NCBI GenBank assembly: GCA_035714085.1
Contig: DASTMP010000096.1
Location: forward strand, 1 to 64,000
Length of the DNA: 64,000 nt
Direction of reading: 5' to 3'
Origin: JAJVID01 sp035714085
GTDB lineage: Bacteria > Acidobacteriota > Blastocatellia > RBC074
Positions within the stretch are counted from its first letter, which is position 1. The number at the start of each line of letters is the position of its first letter. The position numbers and the translations under genes were made by a program. Shown in pieces: positions 1 through 8,063 of the stretch. The notes below the pieces were generated by a model. That model was not told the DNA's origin and did not search any database. It was given only the letters and a program-made list of their open reading frames with translations.

Positions 1-1
1 A

Positions 2-154
2 CCAACCTTGCAGCGATCAATGGAAGGGGCATCCCCACGTTGCCAAGCGTGGGAGTTCTGCGACGACATCAGCGAAGTGGAGGCAGCCATGAGGGAGTCA
101 GGAGAACGACAGAAGGCGACCCCCCCATGGCTTGGCATCGCGGAAGAAGTATAG
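2..154 (+). other. possible 3' end of a gene entering from the left edge
   Basis: An open frame runs from the window edge to a TAG at 152-154 and would encode about 50 residues, rich in Glu and Arg (it contains WEFCDDISEVEAAM). It reads like the C-terminal tail of a real protein, but nothing identifies the family. Frame 1 over the same bases contains LAAINGRGIPTLP, faintly like the C-terminal part of a serine recombinase, so a frameshifted recombinase remnant is an alternative. Only the upstream sequence could settle it. Confidence 0.25.
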
Positions 155-199
155 CCCTATATAGGGCTACATGCAAGATAAAAATATCCCTATATAGGA
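153..199. repeat. paired CCTATATAGG palindromes
   Basis: A perfect 16-base palindrome, AGCCCTATATAGGGCT, at 153-168 is followed 19 bases later by TCCCTATATAGGA at 187-199, which keeps the same CCTATATAGG core. Two spaced copies of one dyad look like an operator pair. No regulator is adjacent and the ureohydrolase start is more than 300 bases away, so the function is unknown. Confidence 0.5.
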
Positions 200-523
200 C
201 TCTGGTAAAAATAATTTGGCTATTACAGCGATTATCAGGCAAGCGAAGACCGCGCGTACTATAGATAGTTCCGAATGGCAGGTCGCCGTAAGTTCAAACT
301 TTCCACAACGGAGCGACAGACCGCCGTTGCCGGGTGATGTGATGACAGGCTATTCTTGAGCATAATGTAACTGGCGATAAAATCTATGAGCGCTATACTT
401 ACCGAATAAATCGCGCCGGGGATTATGCGCGTTTTCAATCACGCGTTCGCTGGCTTTCGACAAAGATGATTTTAAACGGCTTCCAGGCGCCGCCGCCCTG
501 GCGCCTTCGGATGTGACCTGGCT
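200..523. other. non-coding gap before the ureohydrolase gene
   Basis: No convincing gene was found here. Short frames exist on both strands but have no ribosome binding site or recognisable motif. The interval probably holds the promoter of the downstream gene; no clear -35/-10 pair could be defended. Confidence 0.4.
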
Positions 524-1444
524 ATGCAAAAACAAATTGCAGACGATCCCTATTGGCCGCGAGCAAGCGCCTGGCTGGCAGGCGAATTCGCGCCGTCGTC
601 GTCCGGTGGTTTAGCGATCATCGGCGCGCCGCTGCGGCTGGGCTCGATTACGCCTGGCCGCTGCGATCTCGCCCCGGCCGCCGTCCGCGGGGTCCTGCGA
701 AAGTTCAGTTGTTATGACGTTGAATCGGACACCGATCTGCGTTCGATAGGAGCGCGTGATCTTGGAGACCTGCCGCTCGCCGATATGAAGCCGGAAGACG
801 CGTTCGAGCCGTTGAGGGACGCGGTTCGCAATGCGCTCGCCGGCGCCGAGGCGGTCGTCGTGATCGGCGGCGACAACGCCGTGACGCGCCCTGGCGCTCA
901 CGGCGTTGCGGACTCGCTCGAAAGATGCGGATTGATCACGCTCGACGCGCATTTCGATCTGCGCGACCTGTCGAACGGATTGACGAACGGGAATCCCGTG
1001 CGAGCGCTGTTGGCCGACGGATTGCCGGGCAAGAACATCGTCCAGATCGGCATTCAACCGTTCGCCAACTCGCAGGCCTACGCGCAGATGGCCAACGACT
1101 CGGGCATCACCGTTGTGACGATGATCCAGATTCGCGCGCACGGCGTCGAGCGGTTGCTGACCGAATCGCTCGACGACCTTTCGGAGCGCGTCGAACACAT
1201 CTACGTCGATCTGGACATAGATTCGCTCGACAGGATCTTCGCGCCGGCGACCCCGGGCTCGCGTCCGGGCGGATTGACGCCTTACGAATTGCGCCGCGCT
1301 GCTTGGCTCTGTGGAGCGCACCCCCTGGTCCGGGCGATTGACCTGGTCGAGGTCGATCCTACGCAGGACGTGGCCGACGCGACGGTGATGGCGACGGCTT
1401 CGTGCCTGCTTTCATTCGCTTCCGGATTGTTGTCGCGGAGCTGA
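524..1444 (+). CDS. ureohydrolase, probable formimidoylglutamase (HutG-like)
   Basis: This is a 306-residue arginase/agmatinase/formiminoglutamase-fold enzyme, the usual family length. Seen motifs are GGDNAV (115-120), DAHFD (141-145) and DIDSLDRIFAP (231-241), which supply most ligands of the two-metal centre. The first is normally GGDH; here the metal-binding His is Asn118. The family hydrolyses guanidino or formimidoyl groups. Because hutI follows on the same strand 187 bases later, hydrolysis of formimidoylglutamate in histidine degradation is the best inference. Agmatinase is the main alternative, since deiminase and SpeD-like genes occur elsewhere in the window. The start is the first ATG of the frame and lacks a strong ribosome binding site. 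Confidence 0.75.
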   Translation: MQKQIADDPYWPRASAWLAGEFAPSSSGGLAIIGAPLRLGSITPGRCDLAPAAVRGVLRKFSCYDVESDTDLRSIGARDLGDLPLADMKPEDAFEPLRDAVRNALAGAEAVVVIGGDNAVTRPGAHGVADSLERCGLITLDAHFDLRDLSNGLTNGNPVRALLADGLPGKNIVQIGIQPFANSQAYAQMANDSGITVVTMIQIRAHGVERLLTESLDDLSERVEHIYVDLDIDSLDRIFAPATPGSRPGGLTPYELRRAAWLCGAHPLVRAIDLVEVDPTQDVADATVMATASCLLSFASGLLSRS

Positions 1445-1467
1445 GGTATTCTTTGGAAGTCACATAG

Positions 1468-1549
1468 CCATTGTTAGCCACAGAGCGCACAGAGAACACA
1501 GAGAAATCATCATGTCCCTCTGTACCCGCTGTGAGGTCTGTGGCAATGG
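1468..1549. repeat. intergenic hairpin with CACAGAG-unit arms
   Basis: The left arm carries repeated CACAGAG units (CCACAGAG, GCACAGAG, ACACAGAG) and the right arm is an imperfect reverse complement ending CTGTGG-CAATGG. It starts about 24 bases after the ureohydrolase stop codon. The arms use the same unit as the hairpin at 43521-43620. Confidence 0.75.
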
Positions 1550-1631
1550 TTTTCCCTTACAACTTTTCAAATGTCCTGATGCGCCAAACTGCCATGCCGC
1601 ACGAGATTACGCGGAGCGGATAGCGAAGTAG

Positions 1632-2909
1632 ATGAAGAAATCACTTGCCATCATCGGAACATCTCAGCTTGTCACGCTGGCCGGGCCGCGTCGCCCGCGC
1701 GTTGGGCTGGAGATGCGCGAGCTGGCGATGATCGATGGCGGCGCGATGCTTATACGCGACGGACGCATCATTCAAACCGGCGCGCAAAACGAGGTCGAGC
1801 CGTCGATTGACGCCGATTGCGAAGTCGTAGACGCAGCCGGGCGCGCGGTGACTCCTGGTTTCGTTGACGCGCACACGCACCCGGTCTTCGCGGGCAATCG
1901 CGCCGATGAATTCGAGATGCGCGCGGGAGGGAAAAGCTATCAGGAGATCGCGGCGTCGGGCGGCGGCATCTGGTCAACAGTCCGTAGAACTCGCGCGGCG
2001 AGCGCGGAGGAATTGTTCGAGGCTTCGAGGCGCTATTGCGAATGGTTCCTTCGCGCGGGCACGACCACGGTCGAAGCCAAGTCTGGTTACGGATTGACGC
2101 TCGAAGACGAGGTGAAGATGCTGCGTGTGATCCGCCGCCTCAACGCCGAAACCGCATTACGTTACGTCCCCACATTTCTCGGCGCCCACGCGGTGCCCGA
2201 TGAATACAAAGTTAACCGCTCGGCCTATGTCGACCTGATCGTGAACGAGATGATCCCGATTGTCGCGCGCGAGGGGTTGGCGCGGTTCTGCGACGTGTTT
2301 TGCGAGAGCGGCGCATTCGACGTTGACGAATCGAGAAGGATTCTGCAGGCGGCGCGAGTTTATGGAATGGGATTGCGAGTCCACGCGGACCAACTCTCTC
2401 TGAGTGGCGGATCGCAACTCGCCGCCGAACTCGGCGCAATGACCGCCGACCACCTGGAAAACGCCGCCCGGGCCGAAATCTCGGCTCTCAAATCGGCCAA
2501 CGTCCAGCCAGTCCTGTTGCCGGCCTCAGTCTTGATGATCGGGTCGCGGCGTTACCCGGACGCCCGCGCGATGATCGACGCTGGATTGGCGGTCGTTCTG
2601 GCCACCGATTTCAATCCAGGGTCATCGCCCACGCCCTCAATGCCGTTTGTCCTGACATTGGCTTCAACGCAGATGAAGATGTCGCCGGCGGAAGCTATCA
2701 CCGCCGCGGCGATCAACGCGGCTTATAGCCTGGGCCTGGGCGATGAGATCGGATCGCTGGAAGCTGGCAAGCGGGCCGATTTCGTCATCCACGATTGCGA
2801 GGATTATCGGGAACTCGCCTATTTCGCTGGGATCGAGCATCCGGTCGCCGTGTATGTGGAAGGGCGGTTGGAACGATCTTCTTCCGTCGGTATATCGCGA
2901 GATGGATAA
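1632..2909 (+). CDS. hutI: imidazolonepropionase
   Basis: This 425-residue metal-dependent amidohydrolase converts 4-imidazolone-5-propionate to N-formimidoyl-glutamate in cytoplasmic histidine degradation. The metal-site residues are visible: DAHTHPVF gives His81 and His83, VHADQ gives His251, TADHLE gives His274 and ATDFNPG gives Asp326. The glycine-rich ASGGGI segment (108-113) and the SSPTPSMP stretch near 331-338 are typical of HutI. The length matches the family. A GGAGCGGA sequence precedes the ATG. The product is the substrate of the HutG-like enzyme upstream, which supports a small hut cluster; hutH and hutU are not in the window. Confidence 0.95.
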   Translation: MKKSLAIIGTSQLVTLAGPRRPRVGLEMRELAMIDGGAMLIRDGRIIQTGAQNEVEPSIDADCEVVDAAGRAVTPGFVDAHTHPVFAGNRADEFEMRAGGKSYQEIAASGGGIWSTVRRTRAASAEELFEASRRYCEWFLRAGTTTVEAKSGYGLTLEDEVKMLRVIRRLNAETALRYVPTFLGAHAVPDEYKVNRSAYVDLIVNEMIPIVAREGLARFCDVFCESGAFDVDESRRILQAARVYGMGLRVHADQLSLSGGSQLAAELGAMTADHLENAARAEISALKSANVQPVLLPASVLMIGSRRYPDARAMIDAGLAVVLATDFNPGSSPTPSMPFVLTLASTQMKMSPAEAITAAAINAAYSLGLGDEIGSLEAGKRADFVIHDCEDYRELAYFAGIEHPVAVYVEGRLERSSSVGISRDG

Positions 2910-2951
2910 AGAATTTCATTAACATGTCTCGGATTTTTCAGAACAGAAAAA

Positions 2952-3006
2952 TGCGAGACAGAAAAACAAAGGCTAGGTCCGAAAGCTCTTTATTTTCCGT
3001 CTCGCA
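2952..3006. terminator. hairpin between convergent genes
   Basis: TGCGAGACAGAAAA (2952-2965) pairs with TTTTCCGTCTCGCA (2993-3006) at 13 of 14 positions. It lies between the 3' ends of hutI and the minus-strand secreted-protein gene, so it could end transcription from both sides. Confidence 0.5.
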
Positions 3007-3120
3007 AAAACCATCCAAGAAGCCGCTCCGGGAAGCTCGAAAAATAAATGTCAGCAGCTTCGCGGGCTTCGAGTGGCTTCATAGATGGCGGTTTCAGCCG
3101 AATTAACAGCCGGTTAGTTA

Positions 3121-3579
3121 TTAGAGGGTCAACGTGTTGCTCTCTGTCTTAGTCTTATTAGGATCAATCGCGCTGGCCTTCACTCTGACCTCGGCGACAA
3201 TCGCGTTGGGCTGGAAACCCGGCGCCAAATTGGAGCCCAGACCATTAATCAGACTCACAGTAGTGTTTGTGGCGCTCCCAGTGATGGTCTTCTTTAACAC
3301 GACGTTGGGTTGGTTATTCCGGGTAATTGTGAAAGTAACCTCGGATTCGGTGATCTGATAGCATGGCGGCAAGTTGGTGATGTTCCAGGTGACGCTGGCT
3401 GACTGAGGATTTTGTACCGTGCCAACAAATGCCGGGCGATTGACCGTGACTTGTAGCGTGCAATCCGCCGCTGACGACGCCGCAGCGCAGACAGGCGTCG
3501 AGCCGCTCGGGGCGAATCCCCAGGCGATCAGCGCTGCGATTGAAGCGAGCGAAAGAAACAAAACGCTTTTGCGTAACAT
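3121..3579 (-). CDS. small secreted protein of unknown function
   Basis: This 152-residue protein starts at an ATG with AAGGAG eight bases upstream, which is preferred over the longer frame that begins at 3618. An N-terminal signal peptide (LFLSLASIAALIAWGF then a small-residue region) is followed by a domain of alternating polar and hydrophobic residues that looks like a single all-beta domain with two cysteines. No family was recognised. The 150-base leader resembles those of the two paralogous secreted proteins at 23-24.6 kb, and the same bipartite promoter motif lies at 3730-3758. It is therefore inferred to be part of the same extracytoplasmic sigma regulon. Confidence 0.7.
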   Translation of the reverse strand: MLRKSVLFLSLASIAALIAWGFAPSGSTPVCAAASSAADCTLQVTVNRPAFVGTVQNPQSASVTWNITNLPPCYQITESEVTFTITRNNQPNVVLKKTITGSATNTTVSLINGLGSNLAPGFQPNAIVAEVRVKASAIDPNKTKTESNTLTL

Positions 3580-3729
3580 GATTTTTCTCCTTTTGGTGGG
3601 CCTCGACACAGGCGCCACGGGGAACCAATACTGTGGCAGTTACAGCCCCGTTATCCTGCGCGTTGGCTGGATTATGTTGTCGAGTGTTATCGCCGAAGAG
3701 GGCCTCGGCATTTTCTATCTCTTCAAACT

Positions 3730-3758
3730 CTACTGGCGCCAGACGCGAAAACATGTCG
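3730..3758 (-). promoter_or_regulatory. copy a of the CGACATG-N14-GCCAGTAG promoter motif
   Basis: Read on the minus strand this is CGACATG, 14 bases, GCCAGTAG. It is 150 bases upstream of the start at 3579, the same distance as in copies d and e. If GACATG is the -35 element, AGTAG falls at a 17-base spacing as a -10 element. Confidence 0.65.
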
Positions 3759-4014
3759 ACATCGCTTTGAAATTAAATTCAGATTCTGTAGGTAGTGAGA
3801 TGGTAGCTAGATAACAAAACGGAGAAATAACATTCAGTTAGCTCCGATGAAGAGGCGGGTTGCTATCACAGCGGCCCCACGGGCTTGTCCCAATAGTATC
3901 TGCGCAAATCTTTGCGCCGGAGGGACGAGAACTCATCTCCCAACTTGTGTGTATGCAAAAGCGGCGCCGACATCTGCGCGGCGCCGGAGACTGGCGGGCA
4001 AATGATGATCATCA

Positions 4015-4410
4015 TTAACGCAGGCAGGTTTGCACCCGGACGCGCTCGGCTCGGAAGAACTCTTTGGCGAATTCGGCGGCGGCCTCCGCGTCGTACCACT
4101 TGCTGCTGAAGATGTCGAGATAGAGGGTATTGCTGTTTTCCGCGAAATGGGCTGAGACCAGCGAGGCTTCGATGAGCTGGACCATTGAGTGCCCGTATGC
4201 CCGCGGGTCGGCGCCGAACCGCACGACCTGGGTTTCCCCGAACCTCTTGACTCCAAGCAGGTCGCACAGTTCGTGCGTGAACCGGATGATGTGTTCCCGG
4301 CTTCGGATGGCGCCCGGGTCGCAGCCGTAGACATCCACGGCGGTGGAAAGTCCCCATGCTCTGCTATCTTCGTAGTCCGCTCGATCGATCGTCAGGTAAG
4401 AAATCGGCAT
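4015..4410 (-). CDS. divergent S-adenosylmethionine decarboxylase-like protein (SpeD family)
   Basis: A 131-residue protein resembling bacterial/archaeal SpeD in length and layout: DVYGCD near 26-31, then IEASLVSAH at 80-88, then LYLDIFSS at 96-103. In SpeD the pyruvoyl-forming serine (63 in the Thermotoga enzyme) is followed by His at +5 and Cys at +20. Here Ser83, His88 and Ser103 sit at exactly those spacings. The serine and histidine are kept, but the residue before the cleavage site is Ala82 instead of Glu, and the catalytic cysteine is Ser103. It may therefore be a non-canonical decarboxylase, a different pyruvoyl enzyme or a regulatory pseudoenzyme. A copy of the sigma-regulon promoter motif lies 108 bases upstream. 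No spermidine synthase gene is nearby. Confidence 0.7.
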   Translation of the reverse strand: MPISYLTIDRADYEDSRAWGLSTAVDVYGCDPGAIRSREHIIRFTHELCDLLGVKRFGETQVVRFGADPRAYGHSMVQLIEASLVSAHFAENSNTLYLDIFSSKWYDAEAAAEFAKEFFRAERVRVQTCLR

Positions 4411-4433
4411 CCTCGATTAACCTTTTCGATAAA

Positions 4434-4505
4434 CTTCTTCAGTTCGTCGAGTAAACGGCTGGACGCTTCTCTCCCGCGCTCACGACGTCGTCCTCGGCGA
4501 CTGAC
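4434..4505 (-). pseudogene. relic of the 3' end of a deiminase-SH3 gene
   Basis: The minus strand here encodes AEDDVVSAGEKRPAVYSTN and a stop, closely matching the last residues of the secreted deiminase at 15610-17364 (DEDDIESAGEKCPSVYSLN and stop). The same promoter motif precedes both. The simplest reading is that a second copy of the deiminase gene lost everything between its promoter region and its last codons, leaving the promoter to drive the SpeD-like gene. Confidence 0.6.
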
Positions 4506-4518
4506 CGTCCTTCACTCA

Positions 4519-4547
4519 CTACTGGCGTCGGAGTGAGAAACATGTCG
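4519..4547 (-). promoter_or_regulatory. copy b of the CGACATG-N14-GCCAGTAG promoter motif
   Basis: The minus strand carries CGACATG, 14 bases, GCCAGTAG, 108 bases upstream of the SpeD-like start, with the deiminase relic in between. Confidence 0.65.
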
Positions 4548-4599
4548 CGGATTTTTTCCTGGGCCTCGAGCCGCCTACGGATCGGTTGCGGCATTAGCG

Positions 4600-7500
4600 C
4601 TACTTCCATTCACCCTGGATGATGAACCCCGCCCAGTAATACGGCGAGGACCAGCGCGAGCTTCTTGACATCTCGATCTGAGCCTCGCGCAATGCGGCGG
4701 CTGGGCGCAGGTTTTCTTTCAACATCCCGCGATAGAAATACCGCATTAGTCGCGCCGTCGCTTCATCGTCCACCTGCCAGAGACTGGCCACGACGCTTTC
4801 GGCGCCGGCGTACATGAATCCGCGAGTCAATCCGATGAGACCCTCGCCTTTGATTTCCTTTCCGAGCGCGGTCTGGCAGGCGCTCAGCACGACCAGGTCG
4901 GCGGGCAGTCTCAGGTTGAAGATTTCACTCAGCCGCAGGAAGCCGTCCTGAGGCTTTCCGTTTTCATCCACGAGCGAAAGCACGAGGCCAGAGAGTTCGG
5001 GATGTTCGCTGTTTATCAGGCCGTGCGTGGCGAAATGGACGATGCGGTACTGCCCCAGTTCGCCGTTTGCGACAAGCTGACGGTTAGCCTCAAAGCCCGT
5101 GGCTTTGAGAGTCGAACTTCTGGGCGCAAGCCCCGTAATGAATTCGGCCTCCTCGTTGGAAAACGCGAGGCGGCCAAAGCCCTCGCGATTGAAATCCCGA
5201 GCCGAACGCGCGAGTTCTGGAGGCAGCGCGGAAGCGACTGGCGCTGATCCCGCAGGCCGGGCGCTGGCGATCGAGCCGTCCGGAGAAGCTTTCTTCTTTG
5301 CGGCCGCAAGGCGCGGATCATCGGCGTCGAAAACCGGATCGGCCAGCGCAGCCAGCGTCTTCGCAGCCGCCCGCCTCCCAGCGACTTCGCGGCGAATTAG
5401 CGAAAGCGCCGAAGCGGATGGCAGATAGACGATCTCGTGATCGGCAATGAGAGGGACTGGGCGACTGGGCGACAGGGCGACGGAGCGAGATGTGGTTCCT
5501 CTGTCCGCCGGTCTCTCCGTCTCCCCGTCTCCCTGTCGCGCTGTCTCCGGCGCCGGCAACACAGCGAACGGCGCGTATTCCAGCGCGCCTGATGCGACGA
5601 CCGCCAACCGTTTGTTTTTCCACTCCCGTTGCAATTGCGCGAAAATCGGGCCGAGCAGCATTCGGCTGAGCGCGGCGGCTTCGGTCTGCAGTTTGGAGTC
5701 GGCTTCGGCGATCCGCTGCAGCCGCTCGTCTTCATTCGGGTCTTTCTTCAGTTGGCGCGCGGTCAGTAGATCATAGATTTTGCGCGCCGATGTTTCGATT
5801 TCATCGCGAGGTGGGAGCGCATAACTGGCGATTGTGTCCGGTGTGATGGCCCATAGCCAACTCCGTTTGGCGCCGAGCGCGAATTCTAGCAAGACGGTCT
5901 GACTATCCAGACATTGTGTCTGGATCTCCGCGGCGGTCATTGGTTGCGGTTGTGTCAACGCCGCGAAGCGCGGGCTGGCGGCGCGTATGTGGCCTTGCAA
6001 AGATTGGTATTCGTTGAGTAGGTCTCCGATCTCTTTGGCCAGAACTTCTATTTGTTTCGCAGCACGCGGATCGCCGGCCAATTGATCGCGCCGAAGTTCT
6101 TTGGCGCGGATCTGCCCGGTCAGTTTGCGCTCTTCGGCGAGCAGAGCGGCGTCAACGCCCTGCCGGATGTCGGCGCGAGCTTCGGCGAGGGTTTCCAGCA
6201 GGCTGCGGGCGCGGCCGCGTTCGCTGATCCCGAACGCGGCCGCGGCGTATCCTGCGTCCGGCTGCTGCTGGTGTAATTGCATCAATAGATCCGTGTACTG
6301 TTCGTATTCATCCTGTTGTGAGGCTAGAAAACTGGCGCGTAATTCCTGGCGAAGGACTTTGGCGCGGAGCGATTCGGTCAATTCGAGCGCTTTCTCGTGA
6401 TAATCGCGCGCCGCGTTGAGGTTGTTTCGTTCGCGTTCGGTTTGCGCGAGCGCTAAGAGGGCGTCGCGTTCGCGACGCAGGTCGCCCGTCTTGCGAGCCA
6501 GTGAAAGCGCCTGTTGCAGGAGAATGATCGCCTGGCTGAAATCTCCGCTGTCCGCCGCCATCTCTCCCATTTTTGTCAGGGTGGCGGCTTCGCCGACCCG
6601 GTCGCCGGCGCCGCGCGAGAGTTCCATCGCCTGAGTGAGATCGTTACGCGCCTTCCCCTTTTCGCCCAGGAGCAGATGCAGTTCGCTCATCGAAATTTGT
6701 ATCTGGCCTTCCGCCTGGCGGTCGCCGACCTCGCGCGCCAGGGCCAGCGATTGTGTCTGGACGTCGAGCGCTTTGGCGGTATCGCCGGTTTTTTTCCAAA
6801 TCATGCCGAGCTCTTGTAATACGATGGCCTTTGTTCGCTGGTCGCTGATCTCTGCGCTGATCGCCAGCGACTGCCTGAGGTAATCGAGAGCGCGCGGAAA
6901 ATCGCCCAGTTCGTAATAGGTCATGCCCAAGTTTTCCAGAGTCACTGCGATGAGTCGCTTATTGCCGATTTCGCGCCGGATCGCCAGCGCGCGTTCGTAA
7001 TGATCGAGCGCAAGCTGGTGTTCATTCAGCGATAGGTAAATTAGTCCGAGCGTGTTGAGCGCGAACGATTCATCTCCGCGGTTTCCCTCTTCCTGGATGA
7101 TTCGCAACGTCTGCTGCGCCATCTGCAAAGCCGCTTGATAATCGCCTAGTCTATTGAGCGTGGCGGCTTTGTTCATTATCGTGTTCGCCTCTTGCATGCG
7201 GAGTCCGAGTTCGCGGTAGATCGGAATTAACCCGTCATAACATTCGGCTGCCTCTTTCATATCGCCCATATAATTCAGCGCTTCACAGACGCCGCTCTGC
7301 GCGGTCGCCTCGCCTCGCCGATCACCCAGCTCTTTTCTGGCCATGAGGGCATGGCTGAAATAATCCTTCGCCTGGCGGAACTCCGTCAGGTCGGCGTGGA
7401 GACGCCCCAGCCGCAACAGCGAAAACGATTCCCACCAGGGATCTTGAAGTCGCCGCCAGAGCGCCAGCGCTTCTTCGTACAGTTGTACGGCTTTCAACTT

Positions 7501-8052
7501 TGCTTCCGGAGCCTGTTCAAGACTGAGTTTCTGCGCCTCGTAACAAATCGACTGCGCCTGCGCTCGGTCGCGATCCTGCCCGGTCGCGGCGCGCAGTTCG
7601 CTGATCTTCGCTTTGTATCTTCCAACGGCGCCAGCGGCGAGTTTCGGATTTCTCGAGATGACTTTGAGGATATATTCGCCCGCCGCATCAGCTACAATCG
7701 CCAACCGCTCCATGCCTTCGCCCCTCGATCGCAGATTTACGGATGCGAACTCCTTGCCGTCCGGCCCGCTTGCGGCGAGCGACACATCCGCGCCGCGTTG
7801 TTCTACTTCGACGAGAGCGAATTGCCCAGCGCTCAATGCGATTCGGTAAATGTGCGTCTGGCCTGCGGGCAATTCGCGTTCGATCGGCGCGTCGGTCGAA
7901 AGAGATTGCGGATCTTGTGGCTGTCGCGCCGCTCCAGCGAAGCCCCCGCACAGGCAGAAAATCAGTAGCGCGTGAAAATACACGCGGCATATTCTACGGA
8001 TTATTCGCGAAAATGATGGTAGCGGCTGTTTAGGGATCTGTTTGGTATTCAT
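4600..8052 (-). CDS. secreted TPR-CHAT domain protein, second of a tandem pair
   Basis: About 1150 residues. The N terminus has a hydrophobic segment (YFHALLIFCLCGGFAGAA) consistent with a signal peptide or anchor, then a PPC-like beta domain (from APIERELPAGQTHIY), then about ten TPR units, a coiled region, and a C-terminal CHAT (caspase-like) domain. The catalytic dyad is visible as HFATHG near residue 1010 and LSACQT with Cys near 1059. The start at 8052 is preferred because the longer frame runs into the upstream CDS, which ends at 8064, 11 bases away. The two genes probably form one operon with coupled translation. CHAT proteins are cysteine peptidases often activated through TPR partners; the substrate is unknown. 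Confidence 0.85.
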   Translation of the reverse strand: MNTKQIPKQPLPSFSRIIRRICRVYFHALLIFCLCGGFAGAARQPQDPQSLSTDAPIERELPAGQTHIYRIALSAGQFALVEVEQRGADVSLAASGPDGKEFASVNLRSRGEGMERLAIVADAAGEYILKVISRNPKLAAGAVGRYKAKISELRAATGQDRDRAQAQSICYEAQKLSLEQAPEAKLKAVQLYEEALALWRRLQDPWWESFSLLRLGRLHADLTEFRQAKDYFSHALMARKELGDRRGEATAQSGVCEALNYMGDMKEAAECYDGLIPIYRELGLRMQEANTIMNKAATLNRLGDYQAALQMAQQTLRIIQEEGNRGDESFALNTLGLIYLSLNEHQLALDHYERALAIRREIGNKRLIAVTLENLGMTYYELGDFPRALDYLRQSLAISAEISDQRTKAIVLQELGMIWKKTGDTAKALDVQTQSLALAREVGDRQAEGQIQISMSELHLLLGEKGKARNDLTQAMELSRGAGDRVGEAATLTKMGEMAADSGDFSQAIILLQQALSLARKTGDLRRERDALLALAQTERERNNLNAARDYHEKALELTESLRAKVLRQELRASFLASQQDEYEQYTDLLMQLHQQQPDAGYAAAAFGISERGRARSLLETLAEARADIRQGVDAALLAEERKLTGQIRAKELRRDQLAGDPRAAKQIEVLAKEIGDLLNEYQSLQGHIRAASPRFAALTQPQPMTAAEIQTQCLDSQTVLLEFALGAKRSWLWAITPDTIASYALPPRDEIETSARKIYDLLTARQLKKDPNEDERLQRIAEADSKLQTEAAALSRMLLGPIFAQLQREWKNKRLAVVASGALEYAPFAVLPAPETARQGDGETERPADRGTTSRSVALSPSRPVPLIADHEIVYLPSASALSLIRREVAGRRAAAKTLAALADPVFDADDPRLAAAKKKASPDGSIASARPAGSAPVASALPPELARSARDFNREGFGRLAFSNEEAEFITGLAPRSSTLKATGFEANRQLVANGELGQYRIVHFATHGLINSEHPELSGLVLSLVDENGKPQDGFLRLSEIFNLRLPADLVVLSACQTALGKEIKGEGLIGLTRGFMYAGAESVVASLWQVDDEATARLMRYFYRGMLKENLRPAAALREAQIEMSRSSRWSSPYYWAGFIIQGEWK

Positions 8053-8063
8053 ATTCGAGTCGA

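Noticed and set aside
40..264. A 74-codon open frame at the left edge
   Set aside because: It runs across the CCTATATAGG palindromes, has no ribosome binding site and no recognisable features.
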